Below, in pieces: positions 24,021-31,960 of a DNA stretch of 45,603 nucleotides. Position numbers and translations under genes: made by a program. The notes below the pieces were generated by a model. It ran no database searches and had not been told where the DNA came from. It worked only from the letters and a program-made list of their open reading frames with translations. The DNA lies in assembly GCA_003136635.1 (NCBI GenBank), contig PLFD01000025.1:100474-146076 (forward strand). Reading direction: 5' to 3'. Origin of the DNA: a candidate division FCPU426 bacterium. Lineage in GTDB: Bacteria > Oederibacteriota > Muellerivitia > Muellerivitales > Muellerivitaceae. Position 1 is the first letter of the stretch. The number at the start of each line of letters is the position of its first letter.

Positions 24021-24595
24021 GCTCCGCCGATTTCTCTTTCAATACGCTGATCCGGCACAAACCATATCAACGCGACCAATACATATAAAGAATAACCAAG
24101 CGCGGGATTAACAAACGATAAGGGAATACCCGCCGCATAAAGCGCGATAGAAACATTTCCCTTTCCATCTTTTCCAATGGCATGCGCTAACGCGGAATCT
24201 TTCCCATGATGGGCAATAATGGCGTGTACCAGAATGGAAAAAGCGATGCCCGCGAAAAGCAAAATCACCCCATAAAGAGCTACCGGTACCGGGGTAAAAC
24301 CGTTATCCCCCATCCAACGGGTAAAAAAGGGGATCAGCGAGAGCCAAAACAACAAATGCAAATTGGCCCAGAGAATTGAGCCGTTGACGGTTTTTACCGT
24401 ATGGATTAAATGATGATGATTATTCCAATAGATGCCCACGAAAATAAAACTTAAAACATAACTAATAAAAGTAGGGATCATGGTTTTGAGGGCCGCCAGA
24501 TCTGTTCCCACGGGGGCTTTCAAATCCAACACCATGATGGTGATGATAATCGCCAGTACTCCGTCACTAAACGCCTCTAACCGGCCCTTACCCAC
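24017..24595 (-). CDS. TMEM175-like (DUF1211) potassium channel family protein
   Basis: The 192-residue protein has about five to six hydrophobic helices and the family hallmark RLEAFSDGV at residues 5-13, followed by helix 1 (LAIIITIMVLDL). Bacterial TMEM175 homologues are K+-permeable channels built from such single repeats. The start is a GTG at 24595 with AAGGAGG upstream. It lies nine bases after the DUF4337 gene, so the two are cotranscribed. Selectivity cannot be verified from sequence alone. Confidence 0.87.
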   Translation of the reverse strand: MGKGRLEAFSDGVLAIIITIMVLDLKAPVGTDLAALKTMIPTFISYVLSFIFVGIYWNNHHHLIHTVKTVNGSILWANLHLLFWLSLIPFFTRWMGDNGFTPVPVALYGVILLFAGIAFSILVHAIIAHHGKDSALAHAIGKDGKGNVSIALYAAGIPLSFVNPALGYSLYVLVALIWFVPDQRIEREIGGA

Positions 24596-24604
24596 GATAC
24601 CTCC

Positions 24605-25141
24605 TTAGGCTAAAAACCCGATCACAAAGAAAACCAACCCGATCCCGCCAAAACCCATACTGACAAACCAAAACATTTTTCGGCGGGTTAACGCCGCGAT
24701 GGCTCCCATCGCGATGGCGACCTGAAACAAGGTCACGCTGTGCGCCAGAGCTTCATGATGCTTTAAATGGTCTTCGGAAGATTCGTCATCTTTTTTGGCT
24801 TCTTCGCTGATTTTATCTTGATCATCTTTATATTGCTCAATTTTCTGTTCATCCCGATCGCTGACCGGTTTTTTGAAACTCTTGAGCAATTCGATTTTTG
24901 TGTTGAGCACCGCCGACTTAATCCCTTTAGCCTGGTAATAACTCCATTGATCGGAAGATTTAATCCGGTCAATCATCGCTTCATTCGCGTGAAACCCCGC
25001 CATCAAAGAAGACACGGCCGCCAAAGCCGCCAAAAAAGCCGAACTGAGGGCCACGCCTAAAATCCATTTCTCTTTGCCTTCTTCAACCTCATGTTCAATA
25101 TGCTCATGTAGATGCTCGGTGGGCACTTCGATTTCTTCCAT
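24605..25141 (-). CDS. DUF4337 family membrane protein
   Basis: The 178-residue protein begins with the family pattern EEIEVPTEHLHEHI, then a helix near 27-48, a long charged, probably coiled-coil middle part (about 60-125), and two hydrophobic C-terminal helices (about 134-150 and 157-177). The function of DUF4337 is unknown. GGAG precedes the start, and the TMEM175-like gene follows within nine bases. Confidence 0.82.
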   Translation of the reverse strand: MEEIEVPTEHLHEHIEHEVEEGKEKWILGVALSSAFLAALAAVSSLMAGFHANEAMIDRIKSSDQWSYYQAKGIKSAVLNTKIELLKSFKKPVSDRDEQKIEQYKDDQDKISEEAKKDDESSEDHLKHHEALAHSVTLFQVAIAMGAIAALTRRKMFWFVSMGFGGIGLVFFVIGFLA

Positions 25142-25209
25142 AGTTTTCTCCAGAAAATAAATTTTAAACGTTCATTTTTTTATCAGCAACTGCCTTAACT
25201 GGCAAGCAA

Positions 25210-25244
25210 GAAATAAAAAAGGAGAACCTTTCGGCTCTCCTTTT
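25210..25244 (-). terminator. Rho-independent terminator of the desaturase gene
   Basis: AAAAGGAGA (25217-25225) pairs with TCTCCTTTT (25236-25244) around a 10-base loop. On the minus strand a T-rich run (complement of 25210-25220) follows. It lies 23 bases after the desaturase stop and can also work on the plus strand because of its T-ended arm. Confidence 0.88.
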
Positions 25245-25267
25245 AACATAAAGTTAATTTAAAAAAA

Positions 25268-26215
25268 TTAGGCGGTGACTTCTTTATGGCCTGTGCGGGC
25301 CTCAGTATAGATTTCTTCGGGATGAAGCTTGATATCCCAAACTAATCCAAGCCAAGAAAATACCCTCAGCACATAATGAGACATATCAATTTCATACCAA
25401 TAAATGCCTTGACGCTCAGAATACGGATAACGGTGATGATTGTTATGCCATCCTTCACCCATGGTGATGATAGAAAGAATGAGGCTGTTTTTGCTTTCTT
25501 CGCCCGTATCAAATCGCTTCCGTCCAATTAAATGGGCCAAAGAGTTAATACAAAATGTCCCGTGGTAAAGAATGGTTGTGCTGGTGAAAAAGCCCCAGCA
25601 AAGCATTTGAATACCATTGGTATGAAGACCGGGAGCGGCATGCTGCAAGAAAACGCCGAAGAAAAATATGGCGGACGCCAGGATAAAAGGCGCGATTCCA
25701 TGATTCTTGTTAATCCAGCGCAATTCAGGATATTTGGTTAAATCCTTAACCGCTTCTTCATTGGTTGGCCCATATTTTTTGCATAAAATCCAACCCACAT
25801 GGGACCACCAAAGCCCTCTTAGCTTAGCTGAGTGTATATCCTGTTCTTCGTCAGAAAATTTATGATGATGACGGTGATGCGCGGCCCACCAGAGCGGACC
25901 CTGTTGCGCGGAAGAAGCGCCCCAAAGGGCCAAAATGAACTGAAAAAAGCGGCTGGTTTTATAAGTCCGATGAGAAAAATAACGGTGATAGGAACCTGTA
26001 ATAGCAAACATGCGGGCATAGTACATAAAGATGCACATCCCCACTGCGGCCCAGCTAATACCGGTAAAAATCGCTAAAACACCCACAATGTGAACCAACA
26101 TAAAGGGAATAGCTCCAACCCAATCAATTTGCTCATCTTTGGCGAAGGTATGCTTCTTAGGGTTAACTCGAGTTTCCAATGAAGATTCTAAAATTTTAAC
26201 TTCAACTTGTGACAT
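25268..26215 (-). CDS. Acyl-CoA/acyl-lipid delta-9-type fatty acid desaturase
   Basis: The 315-residue membrane di-iron enzyme introduces a double bond into saturated acyl chains with oxygen. The three histidine clusters are present: HRYFSH at 77-82, HHRHHH at 113-118, and HNNHHR near 258. Four hydrophobic helices flank them. The start at 26215 is preferred over a GTG twelve bases upstream that would lie too close to its GAGG. It is transcribed alone from a promoter at 26287 with a structured leader of about 65 bases. Its presence implies an at least partly aerobic life. Confidence 0.92.
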   Translation of the reverse strand: MSQVEVKILESSLETRVNPKKHTFAKDEQIDWVGAIPFMLVHIVGVLAIFTGISWAAVGMCIFMYYARMFAITGSYHRYFSHRTYKTSRFFQFILALWGASSAQQGPLWWAAHHRHHHKFSDEEQDIHSAKLRGLWWSHVGWILCKKYGPTNEEAVKDLTKYPELRWINKNHGIAPFILASAIFFFGVFLQHAAPGLHTNGIQMLCWGFFTSTTILYHGTFCINSLAHLIGRKRFDTGEESKNSLILSIITMGEGWHNNHHRYPYSERQGIYWYEIDMSHYVLRVFSWLGLVWDIKLHPEEIYTEARTGHKEVTA

Positions 26216-26244
26216 AACTTGAAACACCTCTTCTATAAAATTTC

Positions 26245-26273
26245 GTAAGGAAAACCTTTTGGCAAACCCTTAC
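26245..26273 (-). other. Hairpin in the desaturase leader
   Basis: GTAAGG (26245-26250) and CCTTAC (26268-26273) form a short stem in the 5' leader of the desaturase mRNA, with smaller AAAACC/TTTTGG pairs possible inside. A temperature-sensing role is conceivable because desaturases are often cold-induced, but nothing here proves it. Confidence 0.3.
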
Positions 26274-26286
26274 TTAAGTTAATCAT

Positions 26287-26292
26287 ATTATA
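26287..26292 (-). promoter_or_regulatory. -10 box of the desaturase promoter
   Basis: A perfect TATAAT on the minus strand lies about 72 bases before the desaturase start. The -35 region is weak (TATTAA at 17 bases), so an activator may be needed. Confidence 0.5.
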
Positions 26293-26775
26293 CCCATAAG
26301 GGAAGGTGGTTAATACCTGAAATAACCCGCCTTTCTAATCAGGGAGTCGTAAAAAGGTTAATTTCATGAAAAAACGATAGAGTCAGTTTCAGTAAGCTCA
26401 CCAGTTTGTTTCACCAAGACATCGATTTATCTTCGGGATAGATCGCACGATTCCTTCGGATTGAGTTTATAGTCTGTGTCAATATAAGACCCTCTCCCTA
26501 AGAGACGAAGTAACTAGTTTTGACCTGCTAAAATAACGTAAGAAATTGATTCAATCATTTTTCAGTCTTAGTTTTTGAAAAATTATTCTATAAAAACCAA
26601 AACCCTTTCTGTCACCCAAAATCATATTCGAAAAAATAACTTTAAATTTTCAATACAAATGCTTTAATCAAAAAAAACAAATAATACAGACTAAACAGTC
26701 AAGATCAGGCCTTTTAATTTTGCACCAACTCTCATCCTGTTCTATGATAAAGACATTAAATTTTTAAAGGCTCCC
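26293..26775. other. AT-rich intergenic region without a recognisable gene
   Basis: This 0.48 kb stretch lies between divergent genes (desaturase on minus, PAS sensor on plus). No convincing reading frame, RNA gene or long repeat was found. Near 26360-26480 the minus strand can be read for about 35 codons with one stop, too little to call a remnant. The last 150 bases are very AT-rich and probably hold the promoter of the PAS gene. Confidence 0.5.
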
Positions 26776-27738
26776 ATGAACGAAATGCAAGCCGTTGCGC
26801 CCGAAGTAAAGAAAAATGTCCTTTTCATTCGGATCTTGCTGGCCCTCCTGCTTTTATGCTTCGCTTTTTTTTATTACCAAAGCCGTCCGGAAGACTTAAT
26901 CAAAATTCTTATCTATTCAGGAATTCTTTTAGGAAGCTTTATTCCTTTTATTTTTTTATCTGAAGAAAAATGCGAAACCGTTCGTTTTCAGAATATTGTT
27001 TTTATGGTTGATCTCGGCTTCTTACTAAGTGGCCTTTTTCTTTTTAACCACTTTGCCACTACCTTTTTAATTACTATTTTTCTCACTTTGTTTATCTCGG
27101 CCTTGAGTCAATCCATTGGCCGAAGCATTTTGGTGTCATTTTTTGTCATAGGTATTTATGTTTATATGATCTATTACAAAAGCGACAACTTTAACTATCT
27201 CGATCCCTTTTTACTTTTATCTTGTGCCTTATTGATGGTAGTCGCTATTCATGCCGGATATTTGGCCTATCGCACCGTGCAAGAAGAAAAAGAAATTATC
27301 GACCTTGCTCGAAAAGCGAATATGTTAACCGAAAAGGTCCGTGAGGGAGATCAACTAGCTCTCAATTATGCCGCTACCTTAAAAAATATACTCGACAGCC
27401 TCCCCTTGGGAGCTATTGCGGTTTCCACCAACAACGCTATTATTTTCGCGAACGCCAAAGTCGGACGAATACTCGATATCCACCCGAAGAATTTGTCTAA
27501 CCTTCACCTTCTGGCCAACAACTCCCCCTTGGGCGACTTGGCGCTAACTATGGGAAATTCCATTAAAAACCGGTTTGAATTAAAGAAAGAATACCTAATG
27601 ATGAATTCTAATGGCCAGATGAAACGTTTTCGATTGGATAGCACTCCCGGCGTAGGCCCGGGCGGTTCCGTCTGGGGAACCCTGTTTCTACTCCAAGAGG
27701 CACAGACGATTTCCGAATCTGAAACGGATGAAAGCTAA
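26776..27738 (+). CDS. Orphan membrane sensor: six helices plus a PAS domain, no kinase
   Basis: The 320-residue protein has about six hydrophobic helices in residues 14-168, a linker helix (about 169-195), and a C-terminal PAS-like domain (about 203-305) with the start pattern ILDSLPLGAIAVSTNNAIIFANAKVGRIL (segments ILDSLPLGAIAV and IIFANAK). This is the input half of a PilS/NtrB-type sensor kinase, but the protein ends right after the PAS domain with no HisKA or ATPase part and no kinase in the following sequence. It is either a partner-dependent sensor or a truncated kinase. AAAGG precedes the ATG. Confidence 0.78.
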   Translation: MNEMQAVAPEVKKNVLFIRILLALLLLCFAFFYYQSRPEDLIKILIYSGILLGSFIPFIFLSEEKCETVRFQNIVFMVDLGFLLSGLFLFNHFATTFLITIFLTLFISALSQSIGRSILVSFFVIGIYVYMIYYKSDNFNYLDPFLLLSCALLMVVAIHAGYLAYRTVQEEKEIIDLARKANMLTEKVREGDQLALNYAATLKNILDSLPLGAIAVSTNNAIIFANAKVGRILDIHPKNLSNLHLLANNSPLGDLALTMGNSIKNRFELKKEYLMMNSNGQMKRFRLDSTPGVGPGGSVWGTLFLLQEAQTISESETDES

Positions 27739-27851
27739 CTCGTTTTTTATCCGATGACCAAATTTATTGGAAAAAAACTACAACAAGCAACTTTTAATTT
27801 CAAAAATGATCTTTTCGGCTTGCCTACCAAAAATTGTTCAAATCAAAAAAA

Positions 27852-27882
27852 TAGACACATCTTCATTAACGCGTGGTAAAAT
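27852..27882 (+). promoter_or_regulatory. Promoter of the lysine-rich microgene
   Basis: An extended -10 (TGGTAAAAT, with TAAAAT at 27877-27882) is preceded at 19 bases by TAGACA (27852-27857), five of six bases of a -35 box. It lies about 40 bases before the microgene start. Confidence 0.45.
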
Positions 27883-27923
27883 AAATTCAGTTAGGTTTCT
27901 CTTATTTTTGAAGGAGGTTAACC

Positions 27924-27977
27924 TTGGCAACTAAGAAAAAAGCTACGAAAAAGAAGGCCACCAAAAAGAAGAAATAA
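27924..27977 (+). CDS. Lysine-rich 17-residue microprotein (three ATKKK repeats)
   Basis: A TTG start four bases after a perfect AAGGAGG opens a 17-codon frame, MATKKKATKKKATKKKK, ending in TAA. The three 15-base units differ in all five codons between units 1 and 2 and in two codons between units 2 and 3. Every change is at a third position and synonymous, so protein sequence, not DNA sequence, has been kept. A strong terminator follows 26 bases later, giving a complete small transcription unit. The peptide resembles lysine-rich tails of histone H1-like and other DNA-binding proteins; binding to nucleic acid is inferred. It is too short for normal gene finders. Confidence 0.72.
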   Translation: MATKKKATKKKATKKKK

Positions 27978-28003
27978 ATAGTGGCAAAAGATGTTAATGC
28001 TTC

Positions 28004-28040
28004 AAAGCCTGAATGGATTTCATTCAGGCTTTTCTTTTTT
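28004..28040 (+). terminator. Rho-independent terminator of the microgene
   Basis: A perfect 12-bp stem (28004-28015 with 28021-28032) with loop GATTT is followed by TCTTTTTT. Its 3' arm coincides with the last codons of the DUF3052 pseudogene on the other strand. Confidence 0.92.
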
Positions 28041-28431
28041 AGAACGGAGTTTTACAGGAACAACAAATTTTAACCCCGAACAAATTTCATCCACCCCACA
28101 AACTTTAATATCGACCAAACCCTCTTTCAAAGTGATCTCACTAATATCTTTTTCGGTCAAGTTGCTTTGAATTCCAGAAGAAAGTTTTGGCTAAGAAATC
28201 CAAATCATCCCGTGGGGAGACAAAACTTTTTTCGAGCGAGAAATATCTTTGAGATATTTTTGTCGGCTATTAAAAAAATAATGAATAAAATCAAGGGGTG
28301 ATTTTAATAGGGTAAAAAAACTGCGTTTTCAGGAAAAGGGACTAAAAGGCTGAAATAGTTTTTAGGGGCGTCTAAAGTGAATGCTTTAACCCCAGTTTTT
28401 TTATGAGACTTTGGGGAGAATAACCAGCCAT
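28020..28431 (-). pseudogene. Decayed DUF3052 family gene
   Basis: Reading the minus strand in pieces recovers a DUF3052-like protein from start to end. From an ATG at 28431, MAGYSPQSLIKKLGLK is followed, after a frame change, by DAPKNYFSLL and PFPENAVFLP. After a second frame change come SPLDFIHYF, LSPHGMIWIS, a TAG stop at 28191-28193, then PKLSSG, GLVDIKVCGVDEICSGLKF and a TGA at 28020. In the family the stop position is usually Trp (WPK after it), so TGG has become TAG. The total span (about 137 codons) is the family's normal length. At least two frameshifts and one nonsense change make it non-functional. The remaining similarity suggests recent loss. Confidence 0.8.
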
Positions 28432-28491
28432 GGTGTACCTCGCTCATTAGAACCACAAGCGAACCTAAAGAGAACCACCTGTCGCCAAAAA

Positions 28492-29223
28492 TTACTTTCC
28501 AGTCATTTTATTCCATAAAATTCGAAGAGGGTCGTAGTACTTATCCACTACCCGTTCCTTCATGGGAATAATCGCGTTATCCGTAATGCGAATGCTTTCC
28601 GGGCAAACTTCCGTGCAGCATCGAGTAATATTGCAAAGACCGATACCATGCTGGTCTTTGAGTAATTCAGTGCGGTCCAATCCGTCTATCGGATGCATTT
28701 CCAAGCTGGCGATACGTGCAAAAAAACGCGGTCCCGCGAAGCTGGTCTTTTTATCGTGTTCACGCAAAACGTGGCAAGTATCTTGGCATAAGAAACATTC
28801 AATACATTTCCGAAATTCCTGAGCGCGATCCGCGTCTCGTTGTTCCCAATGCCAATCTGCCCCTTCCCTAGGTGTAAACGGCGGAATGCGTTTGTTGACT
28901 TCATAGTTCCAAGAAACATCCGTAGCCAGATCTTTCATGATAGGAAAAGTTTTCATGGGCATCACGGTGATCGTTTCGCCTTCGGCGAACTCGTTCAAAC
29001 GGGTCATACACATCAGGCGGGGTTTGCCGTTCACCTCAGCCGAACAGGATCCGCACTTGCCAGCCTTGCAATTCCACCGGCAGGCTAAATCCGATGTCTG
29101 GGTCGCCTGCAGATTGTGAATAGCATCCAAAACCACCATGCCCTCGGCTACCTCAACGTCATAATCTTTTAATTGGCCGCCTTCGGAATTTCCCCGATAG
29201 ACTCTCATGTGAATTTTTGACAT
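28492..29223 (-). CDS. sdhB: Succinate dehydrogenase/fumarate reductase iron-sulfur subunit
   Basis: The 243-residue subunit carries three clusters between SdhA and the quinone: [2Fe-2S] ligands Cys52, Cys57, Cys60 and Cys72; [4Fe-4S] ligands Cys140/143/146/150 in CIECFLCQDTC; and the third cluster with Cys197, Cys203 (or 202) and Cys207 in CNITRCCTEVCP. AGGAG lies eight bases before the ATG at 29223. It is the last gene of the operon led by the ferredoxin-NADP reductase gene, followed only by the DUF3052 pseudogene. Confidence 0.95.
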   Translation of the reverse strand: MSKIHMRVYRGNSEGGQLKDYDVEVAEGMVVLDAIHNLQATQTSDLACRWNCKAGKCGSCSAEVNGKPRLMCMTRLNEFAEGETITVMPMKTFPIMKDLATDVSWNYEVNKRIPPFTPREGADWHWEQRDADRAQEFRKCIECFLCQDTCHVLREHDKKTSFAGPRFFARIASLEMHPIDGLDRTELLKDQHGIGLCNITRCCTEVCPESIRITDNAIIPMKERVVDKYYDPLRILWNKMTGK

Positions 29224-29260
29224 TTTCACAACTCCTTGGACAAACTCGGTTCTTTTCCGC

Positions 29261-31141
29261 TTAATGTGCCGGGGCTTCGCCCCGTATTTGTTTCAAAACC
29301 TCTAATCTCAAGAAACCATCTTTTATCAGCTCAGCTTCCAATTCGGCCGGTACTTGAGGCAAATCTTCTTGAACCACTTCCATCTCTTCGCCTTTTTTAC
29401 GGATAACCACCCGCTTTTTAGCAAAATCTTTTGAGTAACTGGTGTAATCCGTACGGGTATGTCCGCCACGGGATTCTTTACGTTCTTTCGCCCCTCGGGC
29501 TAAAGCCTCTCCCACGATCAACATGTTGCGCAAATCTAAAGCCACATGCCATCCAGGATTAAATAAACGGTTTCCTTCAGCGGAGACCTTTTTCAAGCGT
29601 TCTTTAAGAGAAGCCAAATCTTTCAAGCAGCCTTCCAAAAGCGATTCTTCACGATACATTCCAGCGCCCTTTTCCATGGCGGTTTGCAAATCAGCCAAAA
29701 TGGCATAAGACACTTCGCCGCCTTGATTTTCAAAAGGCTTGTTCATTTCTTTATTTAATCCGTCCAAAACACTTTCATCGATCTTCGGAACGGAGCTGTT
29801 TTTGGCGTAAGCCGCCGCGTGTTCACCCGCTAATTTCCCAAAAACCACCAGATCGGACAACGAATTGCCGCCCAAACGGTTGGAACCATGCATGCCTGCA
29901 GAGCACTCGCCTGCCGCGAAAAGACCTTTGACAGTGGATTCTTGCGTTTGCGGATTCACCTTCACACCGCCCATCATGTAATGGCAGGTCGGCCCCACTT
30001 CCATCGGTACCTTGGTAATATCCACATCAGCCAATTGCTTGAATTGGTGATACATCGATGGGAGTTTCTTTTTAATGTCTTCCGCGCTGCGGCGGGAAGC
30101 AATATCCAAATAAACGCCGCCGTGTTCACTGCCCCGGCCAGCCTTAATCTCGGCCCACAAAGCTCGAGCCACCACGTCGCGACTCATCAGTTCGGGTGGT
30201 TTGCGTTCTTTGACCCCCTCTTCTTTTTGACCTTCCACTACCACTTTTTGGAACCAGGCATTGGCTTCTTCTTCGGTTTCAGCGTATTTGCCCTGATATT
30301 TGGGCGGAATGTATTTAAACATAAAACGCTCGCCCTTATTATTTTTGAGCACACCGCCCTCGCCCCGAACCCCTTCCGTAATCAAAAGACCCCGTACGGA
30401 CGGCGGCCAAACCATACCAGTGGGATGAAATTGCACATATTCCATGTCCGCCAGTTCAGCGCCGGCCAAATAAGCTAACGCGAATCCATCACCCGTGCAT
30501 TCCCAGGAATTAGAATTCACGGAGTAAAGCTTTCCAATGCCGCCCGTGGAAACAATAATTGACTTAGCTTTAAAAAGAACTGGCCGGCCTGTTTCACGGA
30601 AATAACCATAGGCCCCCGCGATGCGGTCACCATCCTTTAAGAGCGCGTAAATGGTGCATTCCATATGAACATCAATGCCAGAGTGAACGCCTTTATCCTG
30701 CAAAGTACGAATCAGTTCTAAACCCGTACGGTCGCCCACATGAGCTAACCGTTTGTAAGTGTGTCCGCCAAAATGACGGACATTGATATTTCCTTTGCCG
30801 TCAGTGGTCCGGTCAAATACCGCTCCCCATTTTTCCAACTCGCGCACGCGGTCAGGTGCCTGCTTGGCGTGAATTTCAGCCATTTCCCAGTGATTGCCAA
30901 AATTACCGCCAATGAGAGTATCGGAAAAATGCTGCCGCCAAGAATCGCGAGAATCAACCGTTGCCAAAGCAGCGGCAATGCCACCTTCCGCCATCACCGT
31001 GTGAGCTTTACCCAGAAGGGATTTACAAACCAATGCGGTTTTACAACCGGCGGCGGAAGCCTCAATCGCGGCTCGTAAGCCCGCTCCACCCGCTCCGATC
31101 ACCAGCACATCATATTCAAAACTTTGGTAATTTTCGCTCAC
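29261..31141 (-). CDS. sdhA: Succinate dehydrogenase/fumarate reductase flavoprotein subunit
   Basis: The 626-residue FAD subunit interconverts succinate and fumarate. Visible: the dinucleotide motif VIGAGGAGLRAA near 14-25, AHTVMAEGGIAAA near 46-58 where the FAD-linking His is found, HPTG and EGVRGEGG in the active-site region, CHYMMGGV near 392, and RLGGNSLSDLVVFG near 425. The start is a GTG at 31141 with AGGG six bases upstream. The direction (oxidation or fumarate reduction) cannot be decided from sequence. Confidence 0.96.
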   Translation of the reverse strand: MSENYQSFEYDVLVIGAGGAGLRAAIEASAAGCKTALVCKSLLGKAHTVMAEGGIAAALATVDSRDSWRQHFSDTLIGGNFGNHWEMAEIHAKQAPDRVRELEKWGAVFDRTTDGKGNINVRHFGGHTYKRLAHVGDRTGLELIRTLQDKGVHSGIDVHMECTIYALLKDGDRIAGAYGYFRETGRPVLFKAKSIIVSTGGIGKLYSVNSNSWECTGDGFALAYLAGAELADMEYVQFHPTGMVWPPSVRGLLITEGVRGEGGVLKNNKGERFMFKYIPPKYQGKYAETEEEANAWFQKVVVEGQKEEGVKERKPPELMSRDVVARALWAEIKAGRGSEHGGVYLDIASRRSAEDIKKKLPSMYHQFKQLADVDITKVPMEVGPTCHYMMGGVKVNPQTQESTVKGLFAAGECSAGMHGSNRLGGNSLSDLVVFGKLAGEHAAAYAKNSSVPKIDESVLDGLNKEMNKPFENQGGEVSYAILADLQTAMEKGAGMYREESLLEGCLKDLASLKERLKKVSAEGNRLFNPGWHVALDLRNMLIVGEALARGAKERKESRGGHTRTDYTSYSKDFAKKRVVIRKKGEEMEVVQEDLPQVPAELEAELIKDGFLRLEVLKQIRGEAPAH

Positions 31142-31162
31142 GTCATTCCCTCGGTTTTCGGA

Positions 31163-31930
31163 TTAAAAAATTTTAATGTCTGTCCAGATGCCCATCGCCA
31201 CTAATCGCACATATAAATCGGCGAACCCGACCGAAAAAAGACTGGCCCAGGCCCAGAAACCATGATTCTCATTAATCTTGGTCACTCGGCACCAAATTTT
31301 ATAGCGCACATCATTTATAGGACAGGTCGAGAAACAATCCAATTTACCGCCCACCAAGTGACGCCAAGCGTGGCAGCTTCCAACGTAAAAAGTGAGAAGA
31401 ATCGTATCCACTAATAAAACGAGCGTGCCAACGCCGAAGTAATAGTCTTTGGGCCCTTCTTTGGTAAAAGCCCATGCCAAATCAATCCAGTGGTTGATCA
31501 CCAGCAAAATTGCCAGGTAAAGAAAATAGCGATGTAGGTTTTGAAGAATAAAAGGAAAAGAACTCTCTCCCTTATACTCACGGGATTCTTCTCCCACCGC
31601 GCAACCCGGCGGGTCTTGAAAGAAAGCCCGATAGTAAGCTTTGCGGAAATAGTAGCAAGTCGCTCTAAATCCGGCAGGCGCCCAGAGGATCAAAATGGCG
31701 GGAGACCACTTGAACCAAGAAGGGCTGAAATAAGGAGAAAAAGCCGGAGAAATATAAGAACCCCATTTATACCAGATTTCTCCATGAGACCCGGTTGGCG
31801 TTAAAGCCGCCCAAGTCATATAGACAATAAAAGTGATGAGCCCTGCGGCAATCGCCAAAGGCTCTCCCCACCAATTGTCCTGCCTTAAGGTAACACCCAG
31901 TCCTTTTTGTGTTCTTACGTCAATCGCCAT
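31163..31930 (-). CDS. sdhC: Succinate dehydrogenase cytochrome b/membrane subunit
   Basis: The 255-residue membrane subunit has about five hydrophobic helices and histidines suited to bind haem (in LQNLHRYFLY, INHWIDL and GSCHAWRH). This single large SdhC-type anchor is like those found with non-classical sdhCAB operons in which no separate sdhD exists. GGAGAG precedes the ATG. It is 22 bases ahead of sdhA and 30 bases after the reductase gene. Confidence 0.87.
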   Translation of the reverse strand: MAIDVRTQKGLGVTLRQDNWWGEPLAIAAGLITFIVYMTWAALTPTGSHGEIWYKWGSYISPAFSPYFSPSWFKWSPAILILWAPAGFRATCYYFRKAYYRAFFQDPPGCAVGEESREYKGESSFPFILQNLHRYFLYLAILLVINHWIDLAWAFTKEGPKDYYFGVGTLVLLVDTILLTFYVGSCHAWRHLVGGKLDCFSTCPINDVRYKIWCRVTKINENHGFWAWASLFSVGFADLYVRLVAMGIWTDIKIF

Positions 31931-31960
31931 GCTTCTCTCCCCAAAAATGAACTTGTTACC

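Noticed and set aside
26360..26480. Possible decayed coding fragment on the minus strand
   Set aside because: About 35 codons with one stop look vaguely protein-like, but no family pattern, start or ribosome site supports it.
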